The notes: generated by a model not told the origin, from the sequence alone. Positions 54,420-64,000 are shown, counted from the stretch's first letter. The stretch is 64,000 nucleotides of DNA from Gammaproteobacteria bacterium (GCA_021773555.1 JAJFKA010000012.1:92595-156594), one strand, 5' to 3'. Made by a program: numbers and translations.

Positions 54420-55103
54420 TTACAGGCTCCAGTCGACAGGTTCCTGCTCCATTCTGGCGAGGTAATCATTACATCTGGAAAAATGGCGGCAGCCGAAAAA
54501 CCCTCGATGGGCAGACAGCGGCGAGGGATGAGGTGCTGTAAGGACCAAATGACGATCGGCATCAATCACGCTGCCCTTTTTCTGCGCATAACTACCCCAC
54601 AACATAAACACGGTCGCCTCACGACGCATCGACACCAATTCGACAATGCGATCGGTAAATTTTTCCCAGCCCTTGCCCTGATGAGAGGCAGCCTTGTGCG
54701 CTTCCACCGTTAGTACACTGTTTAACAACAGCACACCTTGCCTCGCCCAGGCGGTGAGATCGCCGTGGGTCATTTTTTCAACGCCAAGATCGGATCGAAT
54801 TTCCTTAAAGATATTCTGCAGTGACGGCGGCACCCGCACCCCGTCCTGAACCGAAAAGCACAAACCATGGGCCTGCCCTGGTCCGTGGTAAGGGTCCTGG
54901 CCAAGAATCACGACCTTGACTCGATCAAACGGCGTGTTGTTCAGTGCGCTGAAATATTCACCACCTTTTGGATAGATGATCTTGCGTGCTTGTTTCTCCG
55001 CTTGCAGAAACGCTTTGAGCGAGCGCATATAGGGTTGCTCAAATTCAGGTGCCAGCAGATCCAGCCAGCTCTGGTGCATTTGGATTGCAGTGTTCAGGGG
55101 CAT
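54420..55103 (-). CDS. ung: Uracil-DNA glycosylase
   Basis: 227 residues (E. coli 229). Removes uracil from DNA. Catalytic Asp in VVILGQDPYHGPGQAHGLCFSV (about residues 59-80), and the DNA-binding HPSPLSAHRGFFGCRHFS loop near 186-203. Starts 5 bp before lysS stop, on the same strand. Confidence 0.95.
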   Translation of the reverse strand: MPLNTAIQMHQSWLDLLAPEFEQPYMRSLKAFLQAEKQARKIIYPKGGEYFSALNNTPFDRVKVVILGQDPYHGPGQAHGLCFSVQDGVRVPPSLQNIFKEIRSDLGVEKMTHGDLTAWARQGVLLLNSVLTVEAHKAASHQGKGWEKFTDRIVELVSMRREATVFMLWGSYAQKKGSVIDADRHLVLTAPHPSPLSAHRGFFGCRHFSRCNDYLARMEQEPVDWSL

Positions 55104-55108
55104 ACCCG

Positions 55109-56590
55109 CTACCCGCGTTTTGGTCTCATATGTGGAAACAGCACAACATCGCGAATAGACGCCGAGTCCGTTAACAACATGACCAGCCGATCTATCCCCA
55201 GGCCTTCTCCAGCCGTTGGCGGCAGACCATATTCAAGTGCTGTTATGTAATCCTCATCGTAGTGCATGGCTTCATCATCACCGGCATCTTTAGCCTCAAC
55301 CTGCGCCCGAAATCTGGCTGCCTGATCCTCTGCATCGTTCAGCTCAGAGAATCCGTTAGCAATCTCCTGGCCCATAACAAACAGTTCAAATCGATCGGTG
55401 ACGTCCGCGTTGTCATCATTTCTTCGCGCCAGTGGTGACACTTCCAGCGGATGCTGAGTAATAAACATTGGCTGTACGATCTTGTCTTCAACCAGTGCCT
55501 CGAATATTTCCATGACCAGTTTACCGAGCCCCCAGGAATCTTTCACATCGACACCCGACCGTTTCGCCAGGCCACGCGCTGAATCTTCATCGCTAAGGTC
55601 ACTGGCGCTGACGTGCGGGTTAAATTCCAGAATCGCATCCGCCATGGTTGTTCGCTTGAATGGCTCGCCAAAATCGATGGTTGTGTTCTGGTAGATAAAC
55701 TCGGTACCACCAAATACTGCGACCGCAGCAGCCCTTAACATGTCCTCGGTCATATCCATGAGGTCATGGTAGTCCGCGTAAGCCCAATAGAATTCGAGCA
55801 TGGTGAATTCAGGACTGTGCCTGGTGTCCATGCCCTCGTTACGAAAATTGCGGTTAATCTCGAAGACACGCTCGAAGCCGCCAACCACAAGCCGTTTCAG
55901 GTTCAACTCGGGTGCCACCCGCAGGTACATATCCACATCCAGCGCATTGTAATGGGTGATAAATGGCGCTGCCGTCGCCCCACCCGGGGTCGGCAACATC
56001 ATCGGCGTTTCGACTTCCATAAACTCACGCGCCGAGAGGTATTGCCTGATGACATCAACAATCTTCGCACGGCGAATAAAAACCTGACGCGAATCCTCGT
56101 TCACCATCAGGTCCAGATACCGCTGTCGGTACCTGACTTCAGTATCCGAAAGTCCTGCATGTTTTTCCGGCAGTGGTCGCAACGACTTGGTGAGCAAGCG
56201 CAGTTCGCTGGCCGCTACCGACAACTCACCCTTGTTAGTCCGCATCACTGTTCCGGTAATGGCAACGATGTCACCAATATCCCACTTGTTGAAACCCTCA
56301 TAGGCTGAGTCACCGACATCACTCTGGCGCACGTAAGCCTGGATCCGACCGGCCATGTCCTGCACGGTCACAAAACTGGCCTTACCCATGACACGACGCA
56401 GCATCACCCTACCGGCAATAGAAGTTTTTTCAGCAGCCTCGGCAAGCTCATCCTTCGTACTATCTGCGAACCTATCGTGCAGCGCAGCACTAAGGTCCTG
56501 ACGACGAAAATCATTGGGAAACGGATTACCCGCGGCGCGCAACTCGTCGAGCCGGTTTTTGCGAAGTGCAAAGAGTTCGTTTTCTTCCAT
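55109..56590 (-). CDS. lysS: Lysyl-tRNA synthetase, class II
   Basis: 493 residues (E. coli 505). Charges tRNA-Lys. The OB-fold anticodon domain (about 60-140: [22 protein letters not shown]) is followed by the class II core: motif 1 [18 protein letters not shown], motif 2 [25 protein letters not shown] near 250-275, motif 3 [14 protein letters not shown] near the end. Order prfB-lysS is classical. Confidence 0.96.
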   Translation of the reverse strand: MEENELFALRKNRLDELRAAGNPFPNDFRRQDLSAALHDRFADSTKDELAEAAEKTSIAGRVMLRRVMGKASFVTVQDMAGRIQAYVRQSDVGDSAYEGFNKWDIGDIVAITGTVMRTNKGELSVAASELRLLTKSLRPLPEKHAGLSDTEVRYRQRYLDLMVNEDSRQVFIRRAKIVDVIRQYLSAREFMEVETPMMLPTPGGATAAPFITHYNALDVDMYLRVAPELNLKRLVVGGFERVFEINRNFRNEGMDTRHSPEFTMLEFYWAYADYHDLMDMTEDMLRAAAVAVFGGTEFIYQNTTIDFGEPFKRTTMADAILEFNPHVSASDLSDEDSARGLAKRSGVDVKDSWGLGKLVMEIFEALVEDKIVQPMFITQHPLEVSPLARRNDDNADVTDRFELFVMGQEIANGFSELNDAEDQAARFRAQVEAKDAGDDEAMHYDEDYITALEYGLPPTAGEGLGIDRLVMLLTDSASIRDVVLFPHMRPKRG

Positions 56591-56673
56591 TTTTTATATG
56601 TTCCGTTGAGTCTCGCTAACAATGGCACGACAACAGTTATTCTTCGTGGCTACCAACAATTAAACAGGGGTGA

Positions 56674-57772
56674 TTACAATCCCTGCTTCAGGCTCGCCTC
56701 CATAAACTGGTCCAGATCACCATCAAGTACCGCCTGGGTATTTGACGTTTCCACAGAAGTGCGAAGATCTTTAATCCTGCCGGAATCAAGCACGTACGAA
56801 CGTATCTGGCTGCCCCAGCTGATGTCCGACTTGTTGTTCTCGATCTCCTGTAACTCACTGCGCCGTTTCTGGTCTTCCATCTCGTACAATCTGGCTTTCA
56901 ATTGCTTGATCGCCTGATCCTTGTTCTTGTGTTGTGACCGCTGGTTCTGACACTGCACCACGAGACCCGATGGCAGGTGAGTCAGGCGAATCGCTGAATC
57001 TGTCTTGTTGACATGCTGGCCCCCCGCGCCACTTGCCCGATAAGTGTCAATTCGAACCTCGGACATATCAAGATCAATGTCGATATCGTCGTCCAGTTCA
57101 GGGGACACGAACACAGACGCAAACGAGGTGTGGCGCCGATTGCCAGAGTCAAACGGCGATTTTCTTACCAGTCGGTGCACGCCCGTTTCGGTGCGTAACC
57201 AGCCAAAGGCATAGTCTCCCTCGAAGTGGACGGTGGCACCTTTAATACCTGCGACGTCGCCATCGGAGATTTCCATAATTTCGGTTTTAAAACCCCTGGA
57301 CTCTCCCCAGCGCAGATACATACGGAGCAGCATATTCGCCCAGTCCTGGGCCTCGGTACCCCCTGACCCGGACTGAATATCAACGTAGGCGCTGTTGGCA
57401 TCCATTTCGCCCGAGAACATCCGCCGAAACTCAAGCTGGCACAGTTGTTCATCCAGTGCTTTAAGGTCACCGACGGCATCAGCGAGCAGGCTCGCATCCT
57501 GTTCTTCTTCGGCTAACTCGATGATCTCCTGCAGGTCCACAAGGCCGACATCGAGCTTATCAATGGTAACCACAACGATTTCAAGCGCAGACTGTTCACG
57601 GCCGAGCTTCTGTGCATATTCCGGATTATCCCAGATTTTTGAATCGCCGAGCTCCCTTTCGACTTCTACCAGCCGCTCTTTCCGGTTTTCGTAGTCAAAG
57701 ATACCCCCTGAGAACTTCTGTGCGTTCCTTCATTTCCTTTATCTGGCTCTGGTGGGGATTTGTTTCCAACAT
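56674..57772 (-). CDS. prfB: Peptide chain release factor RF2 with programmed +1 frameshift
   Basis: A 25-codon first frame starts at ATG 57772 ([18 protein letters not shown] ... VLRGYL) and stops at TGA 57695-57697. The main frame continues at +1 from [21 protein letters not shown] to [16 protein letters not shown], stop at 56674. The frameshift window is intact: AGGGGG then TAT CTT TGA C. RF2 reads UAA and UGA. The tripeptide GGQ site is in [22 protein letters not shown], and the SPF motif in [14 protein letters not shown]. Total is about 365 residues. A shorter start at 57573 would lack the N-terminal domain. Confidence 0.97.
57694..57709 (-). promoter_or_regulatory. RF2 autoregulatory frameshift site
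   Basis: AGGGGG (57704-57709) acts as the internal Shine-Dalgarno, followed by TAT and the slippery CTT-TGA-C (57694-57700). When RF2 is scarce, ribosomes slip +1 at CTT; when plentiful, they stop at TGA. Confidence 0.95.
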
Positions 57773-57848
57773 CTTGTTTGTCTACTCGCTGTTTTTCCAC
57801 TCGAGAGTCTCGCAGCCAGTGCTTGAACTGCAGTAAAAACGAGGCGGC

Positions 57849-57878
57849 ATTGTAAACGAATGCTGGCGTTGCCGCCAA
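57849..57878 (-). promoter_or_regulatory. Probable prfB promoter
   Basis: Minus strand: TTGGCG (57873-57878), 18 bp, TACAAT (57849-57854), about 77 bp upstream of the prfB start. It lies in the 264-bp divergent interval 57773-58036 shared with the selenoprotein gene; no clear promoter was found for the plus-strand gene there. Confidence 0.6.
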
Positions 57879-58036
57879 TTTTCCCGCCATGCGGCCGCTC
57901 GCTTGCACCGGCAATTTACGCTAGCATCCGGCAGAACCTGCGGTAACTGGACACCACCAGGTTGCAAGACCTGCAATCTCAATCTGCGTTAACATCGCCG
58001 CACCGCAGGCACTCACTTTCCAGGAGATTTAATGCC

Positions 58037-59131
58037 ATGTTATTAAAATCGTTGTCCATACCAGTGACCGAATTCGAACAAGGTACCGGCTGGCAGATTA
58101 AACCTGAAGGTGCGTGTAAAGGGGATATCTGCATCCCCCTCGGCGGGTCCACTGACAGTGGCACACTGGATATCGAGCAGATCGCCAGCCTCATGAATCT
58201 GCCGCTGGTCTCGGAGCCGGATCTCGATCTCTGGGCGCTGGGCCCGGATTCGATCGGTGGCAAGACACTGGCCACCGCTGAGGCACCCAACCTGACATTG
58301 CCTGATCTATCGGGCAATTTGTTTGAATTGCACAGCCTCAAGGGTAAGAAGGTGGTGGTCTACGCCTGGGCGCCCTACTGAGGATGCGCAAGGCACCTGC
58401 CCGTGTGGCAGGCATTACGAAATGAAGCAAAAAACAAGGGTTTCGAACTGGTGACAGTCGGCATGGACACGCTCGGTGCCGCCGGATGTCGCGAAGCCAT
58501 GGAAGCCGCCAATGCAGAACATCCCGCCCTGATTGATCAGCATCACGCGATGGCTGACTTGTTTGGCGTGGTCAATATTCCAAGCAGTATCTGGATCAAC
58601 GAGCAGGGCATGATCGTCAGGCCTGCCGAAAGCGCGCCGCCACCTCCAAGATCGCAGCAAGGCGCACCAGGCGATTTACCCGCCGAGCTGCCGCAGCGGA
58701 TGATCGACATTATGACCGAGGCTTCAAAAATCCAGGCAGATGCCGAGTCCTACCACCTGGCACTGCAGGACTGGATAGAGAAAGGTGAAGACAGCCAGTT
58801 CGCCCTTGATCCGGACACGGTGGTTGCACGGTCAGTACCGCGAGATGCAGACAATGCCCTCGGTCATGCCCATTTTGAACTGGCGTCGTATCTCGAATCA
58901 ACCGGACACCATGACCGGGCAATCGTGCATTTTCGCGAGGCACATCGACTGGTGCCTGACAGCTGGACCTATCGTCGCCAGGCATGGTCACTGGAAACCG
59001 TGGGTGACGGTCCGTTCGCGAGGTTCTGGCAGGGTCCGACACCGGACAAGGAATGGCCCTACGAGGGCGACTGGTTGACTGATATCCGCAATGAAGGCGC
59101 GGAAAATTATTACGCAAAATGGAAACCCTGA
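58037..59131 (+). CDS. Probable selenocysteine-containing thioredoxin-fold (ResA/AhpC-TSA-like) protein
   Basis: 364 residues if TGA 58379-58381 is read as selenocysteine (residue 115). Start ATG 58037 with AGGAG 10 bp upstream. N-terminal part has GWQIKPEGACKGDICIPL with two Cys (27, 32), typical of a large redoxin family. The redox core reads VVVYAWAPY-U-GCARHLPVWQALR: the codon stands where Cys-containing homologues have the first Cys of WASWCGC. After it the thioredoxin fold continues in the same frame (VNIPSSIWINEQGMIVRP with cis-Pro), then a helical TPR-like C-terminus (about 245-300). A hairpin (below) meets bacterial SECIS criteria. Without recoding the protein would end before its active site. 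No signal peptide; probably cytosolic oxidoreductase. Confidence 0.87.
58396..58412 (+). promoter_or_regulatory. Candidate bacterial SECIS element
   Basis: Perfect stem CCTGCC (58396-58401) with GGCAGG (58407-58412) and loop CGTGT, G at loop position 2. The loop starts 20 nt after the TGA, within the 16-37 nt window typical for bacterial SECIS. It lies within the coding frame, as such elements do. Confidence 0.8.
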
Positions 59132-59134
59132 AAA

Positions 59135-59977
59135 ATGAAATACGCTTTGTTTGGCATCAACACCGGTGCCTCGGCAGCACCAGACACCATGAAAGCTGTG
59201 GCCATCGCCGCTGAACAGGCCGGGTTTGAATCCCTCTGGACCGGCGAACATGTTGTGCTGCCGGATCCCCAGGTGCCGCCCTCACCGGCAGCGCCATTAA
59301 CTCCCATGGTGCACCCGTCAACGGCACTGTCCTTCCTGGCGGCCGTTACCACAACGATCAAACTCGGTACCGGTATTACCCTGCTGGCTCAGCGCAATGC
59401 CGTCGTGCTTGCCAAGGAAATGGCGAGCCTGGATTACCTGTCGAAGGGCCGGCTGATATTTGGGATTGGCGCCGGATACCTCAAGTCGGAGTTCGATGCG
59501 CTCGGCGTAAACTTTCATGAACGAGGCGCGCGGACTGATGAGTATATCAACGCCATGCGCGAGCTCTGGACCTCTGATGCACCATCGTTTTCAGGCCAGT
59601 TTGTAAACTTCGAAGGTATCCAGTCCCGACCCAAACCCGCGCAACCCGGCGGGCCTGATATCGTCGTCGGCGGAACGAGTGCTTCCGCGTACCGGCGTGC
59701 GGTGTGCCAGTGCCAGGGGTGGTACGGCTTTGCCCTGGATTTTGAAGGTGCGGCTAAAGCGCTCGCCGGCCTTGCTGATGCCGCCGCGAAATATGAGCGT
59801 CCGGCCAGTCTCGGACCACTTGAAATCAGCATAACACCCCGGATGAAGACTACCCGGGTGGAGGCGACCCGATGGGCCGAAATGGGTGTCGGGCGTTTAA
59901 TTCTGCTGCAGGGTGGTGGCAGCAAAGATGCCTTGCTGAGTGACCTGCAGGCGAGCGCAGAAGCGCTGATGGATTAA
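59135..59977 (+). CDS. Luciferase-like (LLM class) flavin/F420-dependent oxidoreductase
   Basis: 280 residues, 3 bp after the selenoprotein gene, so probably co-transcribed. TIM-barrel of the bacterial luciferase superfamily: AIAAEQAGFESLWTGEHVVLP near 24-44, IKLGTGITLLAQRNAVVLAKEMASLDYLSKGRLIFGIGAGYLKSEF (about 72-117). This subgroup includes F420-dependent enzymes; whether F420 or FMN is used cannot be told. Substrate unknown. Confidence 0.83.
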   Translation: MKYALFGINTGASAAPDTMKAVAIAAEQAGFESLWTGEHVVLPDPQVPPSPAAPLTPMVHPSTALSFLAAVTTTIKLGTGITLLAQRNAVVLAKEMASLDYLSKGRLIFGIGAGYLKSEFDALGVNFHERGARTDEYINAMRELWTSDAPSFSGQFVNFEGIQSRPKPAQPGGPDIVVGGTSASAYRRAVCQCQGWYGFALDFEGAAKALAGLADAAAKYERPASLGPLEISITPRMKTTRVEATRWAEMGVGRLILLQGGGSKDALLSDLQASAEALMD

Positions 59978-59985
59978 CGAGCCGA

Positions 59986-61680
59986 TCACTTAAGGTCAGC
60001 GCACTCAATAATCAACTGGACCGATTCACGGCCGCGATAATGATTGATATCAAGACGGTAGGCGAGCCTGATAGTTCGCTCGTCAAGTAACCGGTCGTGA
60101 TTGAACGCGATTGCCTCCAGCACCTGCTGGGAAGCGCACGGTCGGAGCTTGAGTTTCAGATGTCGTTGCCCGACGATACGCTGATCAAGCACTTCAAATT
60201 CACCGTCAAATAATGGTTCAGGAAAGCCCTGTCCCCAGGGCGCCGCATCGAGTACCTCACGAACCACGCGCAGACTGATTTCCGCTTCGATTTCCCCATC
60301 ACTGACAAGGGTCTGCTCGAGTTCATCAGCACCCAGCCACCTGGCAGCCTCAACATCAAACAATTCACTGAATCGATCAAAGTCAGCGGGGGCAATACTC
60401 AATCCAGCCGCCATGGCATGACCGCCAAACTTGATCAGCAAACCCGGATTGCGTGCAGCAATTGTATCCAGGGCATCCCGGATATGCAGACCCGGTATGG
60501 AGCGGCCTGATCCCTTCAGCTCCTGATCCCCTGCGCGGGCAAAGGCGATCACCGGACGATGGATCTTGTCCTTGATTCGGGAAGCCACAATACCCACCAC
60601 GCCCTGATGCCAGTCCGGATGATAGAGACTCACACCAACACGGCTATCCGAGGCATTAGCGAACTTCTCCACATACTGTTCAGCCTGGATTTTCATGTCC
60701 AGTTCAATGGATTTTCGTTCTTCATTCAGGTCATTCAACCGGGTCGCCAGCAACTGAGCCGGTGCGGCTTCCGCCAGCAAACATTCAATACCAAGCGACA
60801 TGTTCTCAAGTCGCCCCGCGGCATTAAGTCGTGGTGCAATGCCAAAGGCCAGCGACGTCGATGTGATGTTTTTTGTATCGTTGTTGGTCAGCGCGATCAA
60901 GGCGTTGATGCCTGGCCTCGCCCGCCCGGCTCGAATGCGCCGCAATCCCTCGCTGACTAAAATACGATTGTTTCGGTCCATCGGCACAACATCGGCAATG
61001 GTTCCGAGGGCAACAAGATCCAGCAGTTCCGCAAGATTCGGTTCGGGACCGGCAAACCAGCCAGCGTCTCGTAACCTGCTGCGCAGCGCCATCAACACAT
61101 AAAAGGCAACGCCCACACCGGCAAGCGCCTTGCTCTCGAAAGTACATCCGGGCTGGTTCGGATTGACGATTGCGGCCGCATCCGGTAACACCTCACCACT
61201 TAAATGATGATCGGTGATCACCACCTGGATACCCAGCGAATTTGCGCGGGCGACCCCCTCAATACTGGAGATACCGTTATCAACTGTCACGATCACGGCC
61301 GGTTCAAATTCCCGCGACGCGTCAACAATTTCAGGGGTAAGACCATAGCCAAACCGGAAGCGGTCGGGGACCAGATAGTCGACCCGGGTCGCGCCGAGCG
61401 CGGTGAATCCGGCGACCATCAACGCGCAACTGGTAGCCCCGTCAGCATCAAAATCCCCAACAATCAGGATGTTCTGCCGTCCGACCAGTGCCTGTTCGAG
61501 CACAGAGACCGCGGCAGTCATGCCCTTTAATCCATCTGGGGCAAGAAGATTGGCAAGGGAGTGATCGAGTTCTTCCGGACTCACAATACCGCGAGCACTG
61601 AACAGTCTGTTGAGCAGCGCCGATAGGGGCAAGTCCAGCGATTGAGTGATGCGCCTGCGAACCAGCTTCCTCGAAGTCAC
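59986..61680 (-). CDS. recJ: Single-stranded-DNA exonuclease RecJ
   Basis: 564 residues (E. coli 577). 5'-3' ssDNA exonuclease of the DHH family. VGDFDADGATSCALMV (about residues 74-89), TVDNGISS, ITDHHLSGEVLPDAAAIVNPNQP (about 155-177) and the DHHA1 part with KFGGHAMAAGLSI near 418. In many relatives it stands immediately upstream of prfB; here two plus-strand genes are inserted between. Confidence 0.95.
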   Translation of the reverse strand: MTSRKLVRRRITQSLDLPLSALLNRLFSARGIVSPEELDHSLANLLAPDGLKGMTAAVSVLEQALVGRQNILIVGDFDADGATSCALMVAGFTALGATRVDYLVPDRFRFGYGLTPEIVDASREFEPAVIVTVDNGISSIEGVARANSLGIQVVITDHHLSGEVLPDAAAIVNPNQPGCTFESKALAGVGVAFYVLMALRSRLRDAGWFAGPEPNLAELLDLVALGTIADVVPMDRNNRILVSEGLRRIRAGRARPGINALIALTNNDTKNITSTSLAFGIAPRLNAAGRLENMSLGIECLLAEAAPAQLLATRLNDLNEERKSIELDMKIQAEQYVEKFANASDSRVGVSLYHPDWHQGVVGIVASRIKDKIHRPVIAFARAGDQELKGSGRSIPGLHIRDALDTIAARNPGLLIKFGGHAMAAGLSIAPADFDRFSELFDVEAARWLGADELEQTLVSDGEIEAEISLRVVREVLDAAPWGQGFPEPLFDGEFEVLDQRIVGQRHLKLKLRPCASQQVLEAIAFNHDRLLDERTIRLAYRLDINHYRGRESVQLIIECADLK

Positions 61681-61686
61681 GCCCGC

Positions 61687-62973
61687 TTATTCGGCAAGTT
61701 CTGCGACCCGGATTCTCATCACCTCGCCACGAACCGCCGCGAGTGACTGAATCTCCAGCATTGCCTCGTTGATCGCATGTTCAGGGGCATCGTCCGTAAT
61801 CATTACGATGGCCGCATCGGCGCCATGCGCATCTTTCTGGATCAGCGATTCGATACTGATGTCATGGTCGCCCAAAATAGATGTCAGTCTGGCCATCACC
61901 CCGGGCCTGTCCTGGACAAGCACCTTCAGATAAACCGGACAACTGATGGATGCAATCGGGCAAATGGCCAGATCCGCCAGAGATTCCGGCACGAACCCAA
62001 GGTTGGGAATGCTGCTGGTCGGATTACGGACGATATCAATAATATCTGCCACGACCGATGAGGCGGTTGGACCGGCACCCGCACCCGCACCATAGTAAAG
62101 CGTCCTGCCTGCAGCATCGCTGCCTACCATCACCGCGTTCATGACTCCGCTGACCTGGGCAAGCATCTCGTCTTTGCGGATCAGCGTGGGATGAACACGC
62201 AACTCGATGCCATGAGAAGACTTTCGAGTGATACCAAGATGCCTGATCCGGTAACCAAGTTCGTCGGCATAGCGAATATCTTCAGCAGTAATGCGGGAAA
62301 TTCCCTCGGTAAACATTGCATCAAACTGCAGCGGTATGCCAAAGGCAATGGATGACAGGATCGTTAACTTGTGCGCCGCATCTATGCCTTCCACATCAAA
62401 GGTCGGGTCTGCTTCGGCATAACCCAATCGTTGGGCTTCTTCGAGGACGGCCGCAAAGCTGAGGTTTAGCCCTGGGCGTTCCATTTCAGTCAGTATAAAA
62501 TTGGAAGTGCCATTAATAATACCGGCAAGCCAGTTAATCTCATTTCCAGCAAGCCCTTCGCGTATCGCTTTAACGATAGGAATACCACCGGCAATCGCCG
62601 CTTCATAACGCACCTGGACACCCTTTTCTGCAGCCAGTGAAAACAGTTCATCACCGTGCAGCGCAATCATCGCCTTGTTGGCAGTCACCACATGCTTACC
62701 ATGGCTGATCGCCTGTTTAACCAGTTCCAGCGCAGTATCGGTGCCGCCGATCAATTCCAGCACAATATCCACATCCGGATTTGATACCACATCAAAGAGG
62801 TTCCGGGTCACCGGTGTGTCGCCCGAATTCACATCCGGGTGATCGCGGCGCGCACCGATCTGGGCGACTTTGATGGAAGTGCCTGTCTTACGGGAAATCT
62901 CCCCGGCATTTCGCTCGAGCAAATTGAATACCCCGGACGCGACCGTGCCTAATCCACAAATTCCGACCCGCAC
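61687..62973 (-). CDS. hom: Homoserine dehydrogenase
   Basis: 428 residues, monofunctional with a C-terminal ACT domain. Reduces aspartate semialdehyde to homoserine. N-terminal Rossmann GICGLGTVASGVFNLL (3-18), TANKAMIALHG near 98-108, NGTSNFILTEM near 154-164, and an ACT domain from about residue 350 (VLVQDRPGVMARLTSILGDHDISIESLIQ). thrC, commonly downstream of hom, is not between it and recJ (6 bp gap). Confidence 0.95.
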   Translation of the reverse strand: MRVGICGLGTVASGVFNLLERNAGEISRKTGTSIKVAQIGARRDHPDVNSGDTPVTRNLFDVVSNPDVDIVLELIGGTDTALELVKQAISHGKHVVTANKAMIALHGDELFSLAAEKGVQVRYEAAIAGGIPIVKAIREGLAGNEINWLAGIINGTSNFILTEMERPGLNLSFAAVLEEAQRLGYAEADPTFDVEGIDAAHKLTILSSIAFGIPLQFDAMFTEGISRITAEDIRYADELGYRIRHLGITRKSSHGIELRVHPTLIRKDEMLAQVSGVMNAVMVGSDAAGRTLYYGAGAGAGPTASSVVADIIDIVRNPTSSIPNLGFVPESLADLAICPIASISCPVYLKVLVQDRPGVMARLTSILGDHDISIESLIQKDAHGADAAIVMITDDAPEHAINEAMLEIQSLAAVRGEVMRIRVAELAE

Positions 62974-62982
62974 TTCGTTCTC

Positions 62983-64000
62983 CTATGGCAGATTTTTAAA
63001 CATTCGCCGAATGCCGCGCAAAGCCTGCCGCGTGCGATGTTCATTTTCAATCAGGGCAAACCGCACATGATCATCCCCGTATTGCCCAAAACCGATACCC
63101 GGTGAAACCGCAACACCCGCCTCTGCCAGCAACAACTTGCTGAATTCCAGCGAACCCATGTTCTGGAACTGCGGTGGAATTTTCGCCCAGACAAACATGG
63201 TCGCCTTCGGCGGCACCACATGCCAGCCAATGGAGTTTAATCCTTCACATAAGACGTCACGGCGATTCTGGTAGGTTTGGCGAATCTCTTCCACACAGCT
63301 CTGGTCACCTTCGAGCGCCGCAATCGCGGCCACCTGGACTGGCGTGAACATGCCGTAGTCCAGGTAAGATTTTATCCGTGCCAGTGCCCCGACAAGCACT
63401 TCATTGCCCACACAAAAACCGATTCGCCAGCCTGGCATGTTATAGCTTTTTGACAGGGTAAAAAATTCGACCGCGACCTCTTTCGCACCCTTCACCTCAA
63501 GAATAGAGGGCGCCTTGTAACCATCGTAGACCAGGTCTGCGTAGGCCAGATCCTGGACAATCCAGATTTCGTGCTCCCGGGCAATGGCGACAATTTTTTC
63601 GAAAAATTCAAGTTCAACACACTGGGTCGTCGGATTACCGGGAAAGTTAATGACCAGCACTTTAGGTTTCGGCCATGTATTGGTAATCGCCGCTTCCAGC
63701 TCACTAAAAAAATCCAGGTCTTCGGTCAAAGGCACATGACGCACATCCGCATCAGCAATCACGAATCCATAAGGATGTACCGGATAAGACGGATTCGGGA
63801 CCAGGACTGCATCGCCCGGTCCGAGAACCGCCATGGCGAGATGTGCAATCCCTTCCTTGGAGCCGAGGGTCACAATTGCCTCGGTCTCAGGATTCAGATC
63901 AACATCGTACCGATCCTTGTACCAGTTACAGATCGCCCGGCGTAATCGCGGGATACCTTTTGACTGGGAGTATCGATGGGTATCACCTCTTTGCACCGTC
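62983..64000 (-). CDS. alaC: Alanine transaminase-type class I aminotransferase, 3' part
   Basis: Partial at its N-terminus; the window ends inside the gene after about 339 codons. AlaC/YfdZ-type PLP enzyme using glutamate/pyruvate. Visible: [65 protein letters not shown], and PLP-lysine in [18 protein letters not shown]. Adjacent alaC-hom order as in Pseudomonas. Confidence 0.9.
   Translation of the reverse strand, partial: TVQRGDTHRYSQSKGIPRLRRAICNWYKDRYDVDLNPETEAIVTLGSKEGIAHLAMAVLGPGDAVLVPNPSYPVHPYGFVIADADVRHVPLTEDLDFFSELEAAITNTWPKPKVLVINFPGNPTTQCVELEFFEKIVAIAREHEIWIVQDLAYADLVYDGYKAPSILEVKGAKEVAVEFFTLSKSYNMPGWRIGFCVGNEVLVGALARIKSYLDYGMFTPVQVAAIAALEGDQSCVEEIRQTYQNRRDVLCEGLNSIGWHVVPPKATMFVWAKIPPQFQNMGSLEFSKLLLAEAGVAVSPGIGFGQYGDDHVRFALIENEHRTRQALRGIRRMFKNLP

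Noticed and set aside
57573..57914. Short prfB start and a separate 82-residue minus-strand frame
   Set aside because: The RF2 frameshift signal joins a 25-codon leader frame to the main frame; the longer overlapping frame is a by-product of the frameshift region.
58403..59131. A separate gene starting at GTG 58403 after a stop at 58379
   Set aside because: It is in the same frame as the upstream part, has no proper ribosome-binding site and would begin in the middle of a thioredoxin fold; recoding of TGA explains both halves.

Overview
The window is chromosomal DNA from a gammaproteobacterium, probably a free-living marine-type lineage. The evidence is gene order. The block rpoE(algU)-rseA(mucA)-rseB(mucB)-rseC(mucC)-mucD-lepA-lepB-DUF4845-rnc-era-recO-acpS, with nadB divergent from rpoE, the block relA-rlmD-cysM beside a BarA/GacS-type gene, and the block rpsB-tsf-pyrH-frr-cdsA-dxr-rseP-bamA are all arranged as in Pseudomonas and its relatives. 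A closer taxonomic assignment cannot be made by eye. No rRNA or tRNA gene, phage, insertion sequence or CRISPR array was seen.

Layout. 1-7,540 (minus): translation and envelope operon from rpsB to the 5' part of bamA, with a sigma-70-like promoter and structured leader in front of rpsB. 7,668-21,189 (plus): map, glnD, dapC-dapD-dapE, an unknown small gene, three type II secretion genes (gspN, gspC, gspD) and plsB. 21,172-22,054: a palindromic repeat array filling the gap between convergent plsB and rsmJ. 22,049-32,106: rsmJ, tsaB-yoaA, mobA, a lysine/alanine-rich histone H1-like gene, adk, relA, rlmD, cysM. 32,210-34,324: a BarA/GacS-like gene whose phosphotransfer histidines are lost. 34,340-44,412 (minus): acpS through rpoE, the envelope-stress regulon, with a sigma-E-type promoter. 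44,535-47,861: a nadB interrupted by three in-frame TAA codons, then ygfX, sdhE, ygfZ. 47,815-54,402 (minus): a small-molecule kinase and a valine-degradation operon. 54,420-57,878 (minus): ung, lysS and prfB with the classical RF2 frameshift. 58,037-59,977 (plus): a two-gene insertion between prfB and recJ, consisting of a probable selenocysteine-containing thioredoxin-fold protein and a luciferase-like flavin oxidoreductase. 59,986-64,000 (minus): recJ, hom and the 3' part of an alaC-type aminotransferase.

Main points of interest. (1) An in-frame TGA at 58,379 sits at the first position of a WAxxUGC redox motif and is followed at the right distance by a perfect 6-bp hairpin with a G in its loop, as expected of a bacterial SECIS. 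(2) nadB carries three in-frame TAA codons within 48 bp while both flanks stay in the same frame and well conserved; the conserved Arg-Asp pair lies between the stops. (3) The BarA/GacS homologue keeps its architecture but has Leu for the HisKA histidine and Glu for the HPt histidine, so it looks like a pseudo-kinase. (4) The repeat array has five hairpins with invariant stems and different loops, plus two copies of a 126-142 bp terminal-inverted-repeat element with internal hairpins. (5) Three genes usual in these operons are missing with tight junctions: uppS between frr and cdsA, pdxJ between acpS and recO, and thrC between hom and recJ.
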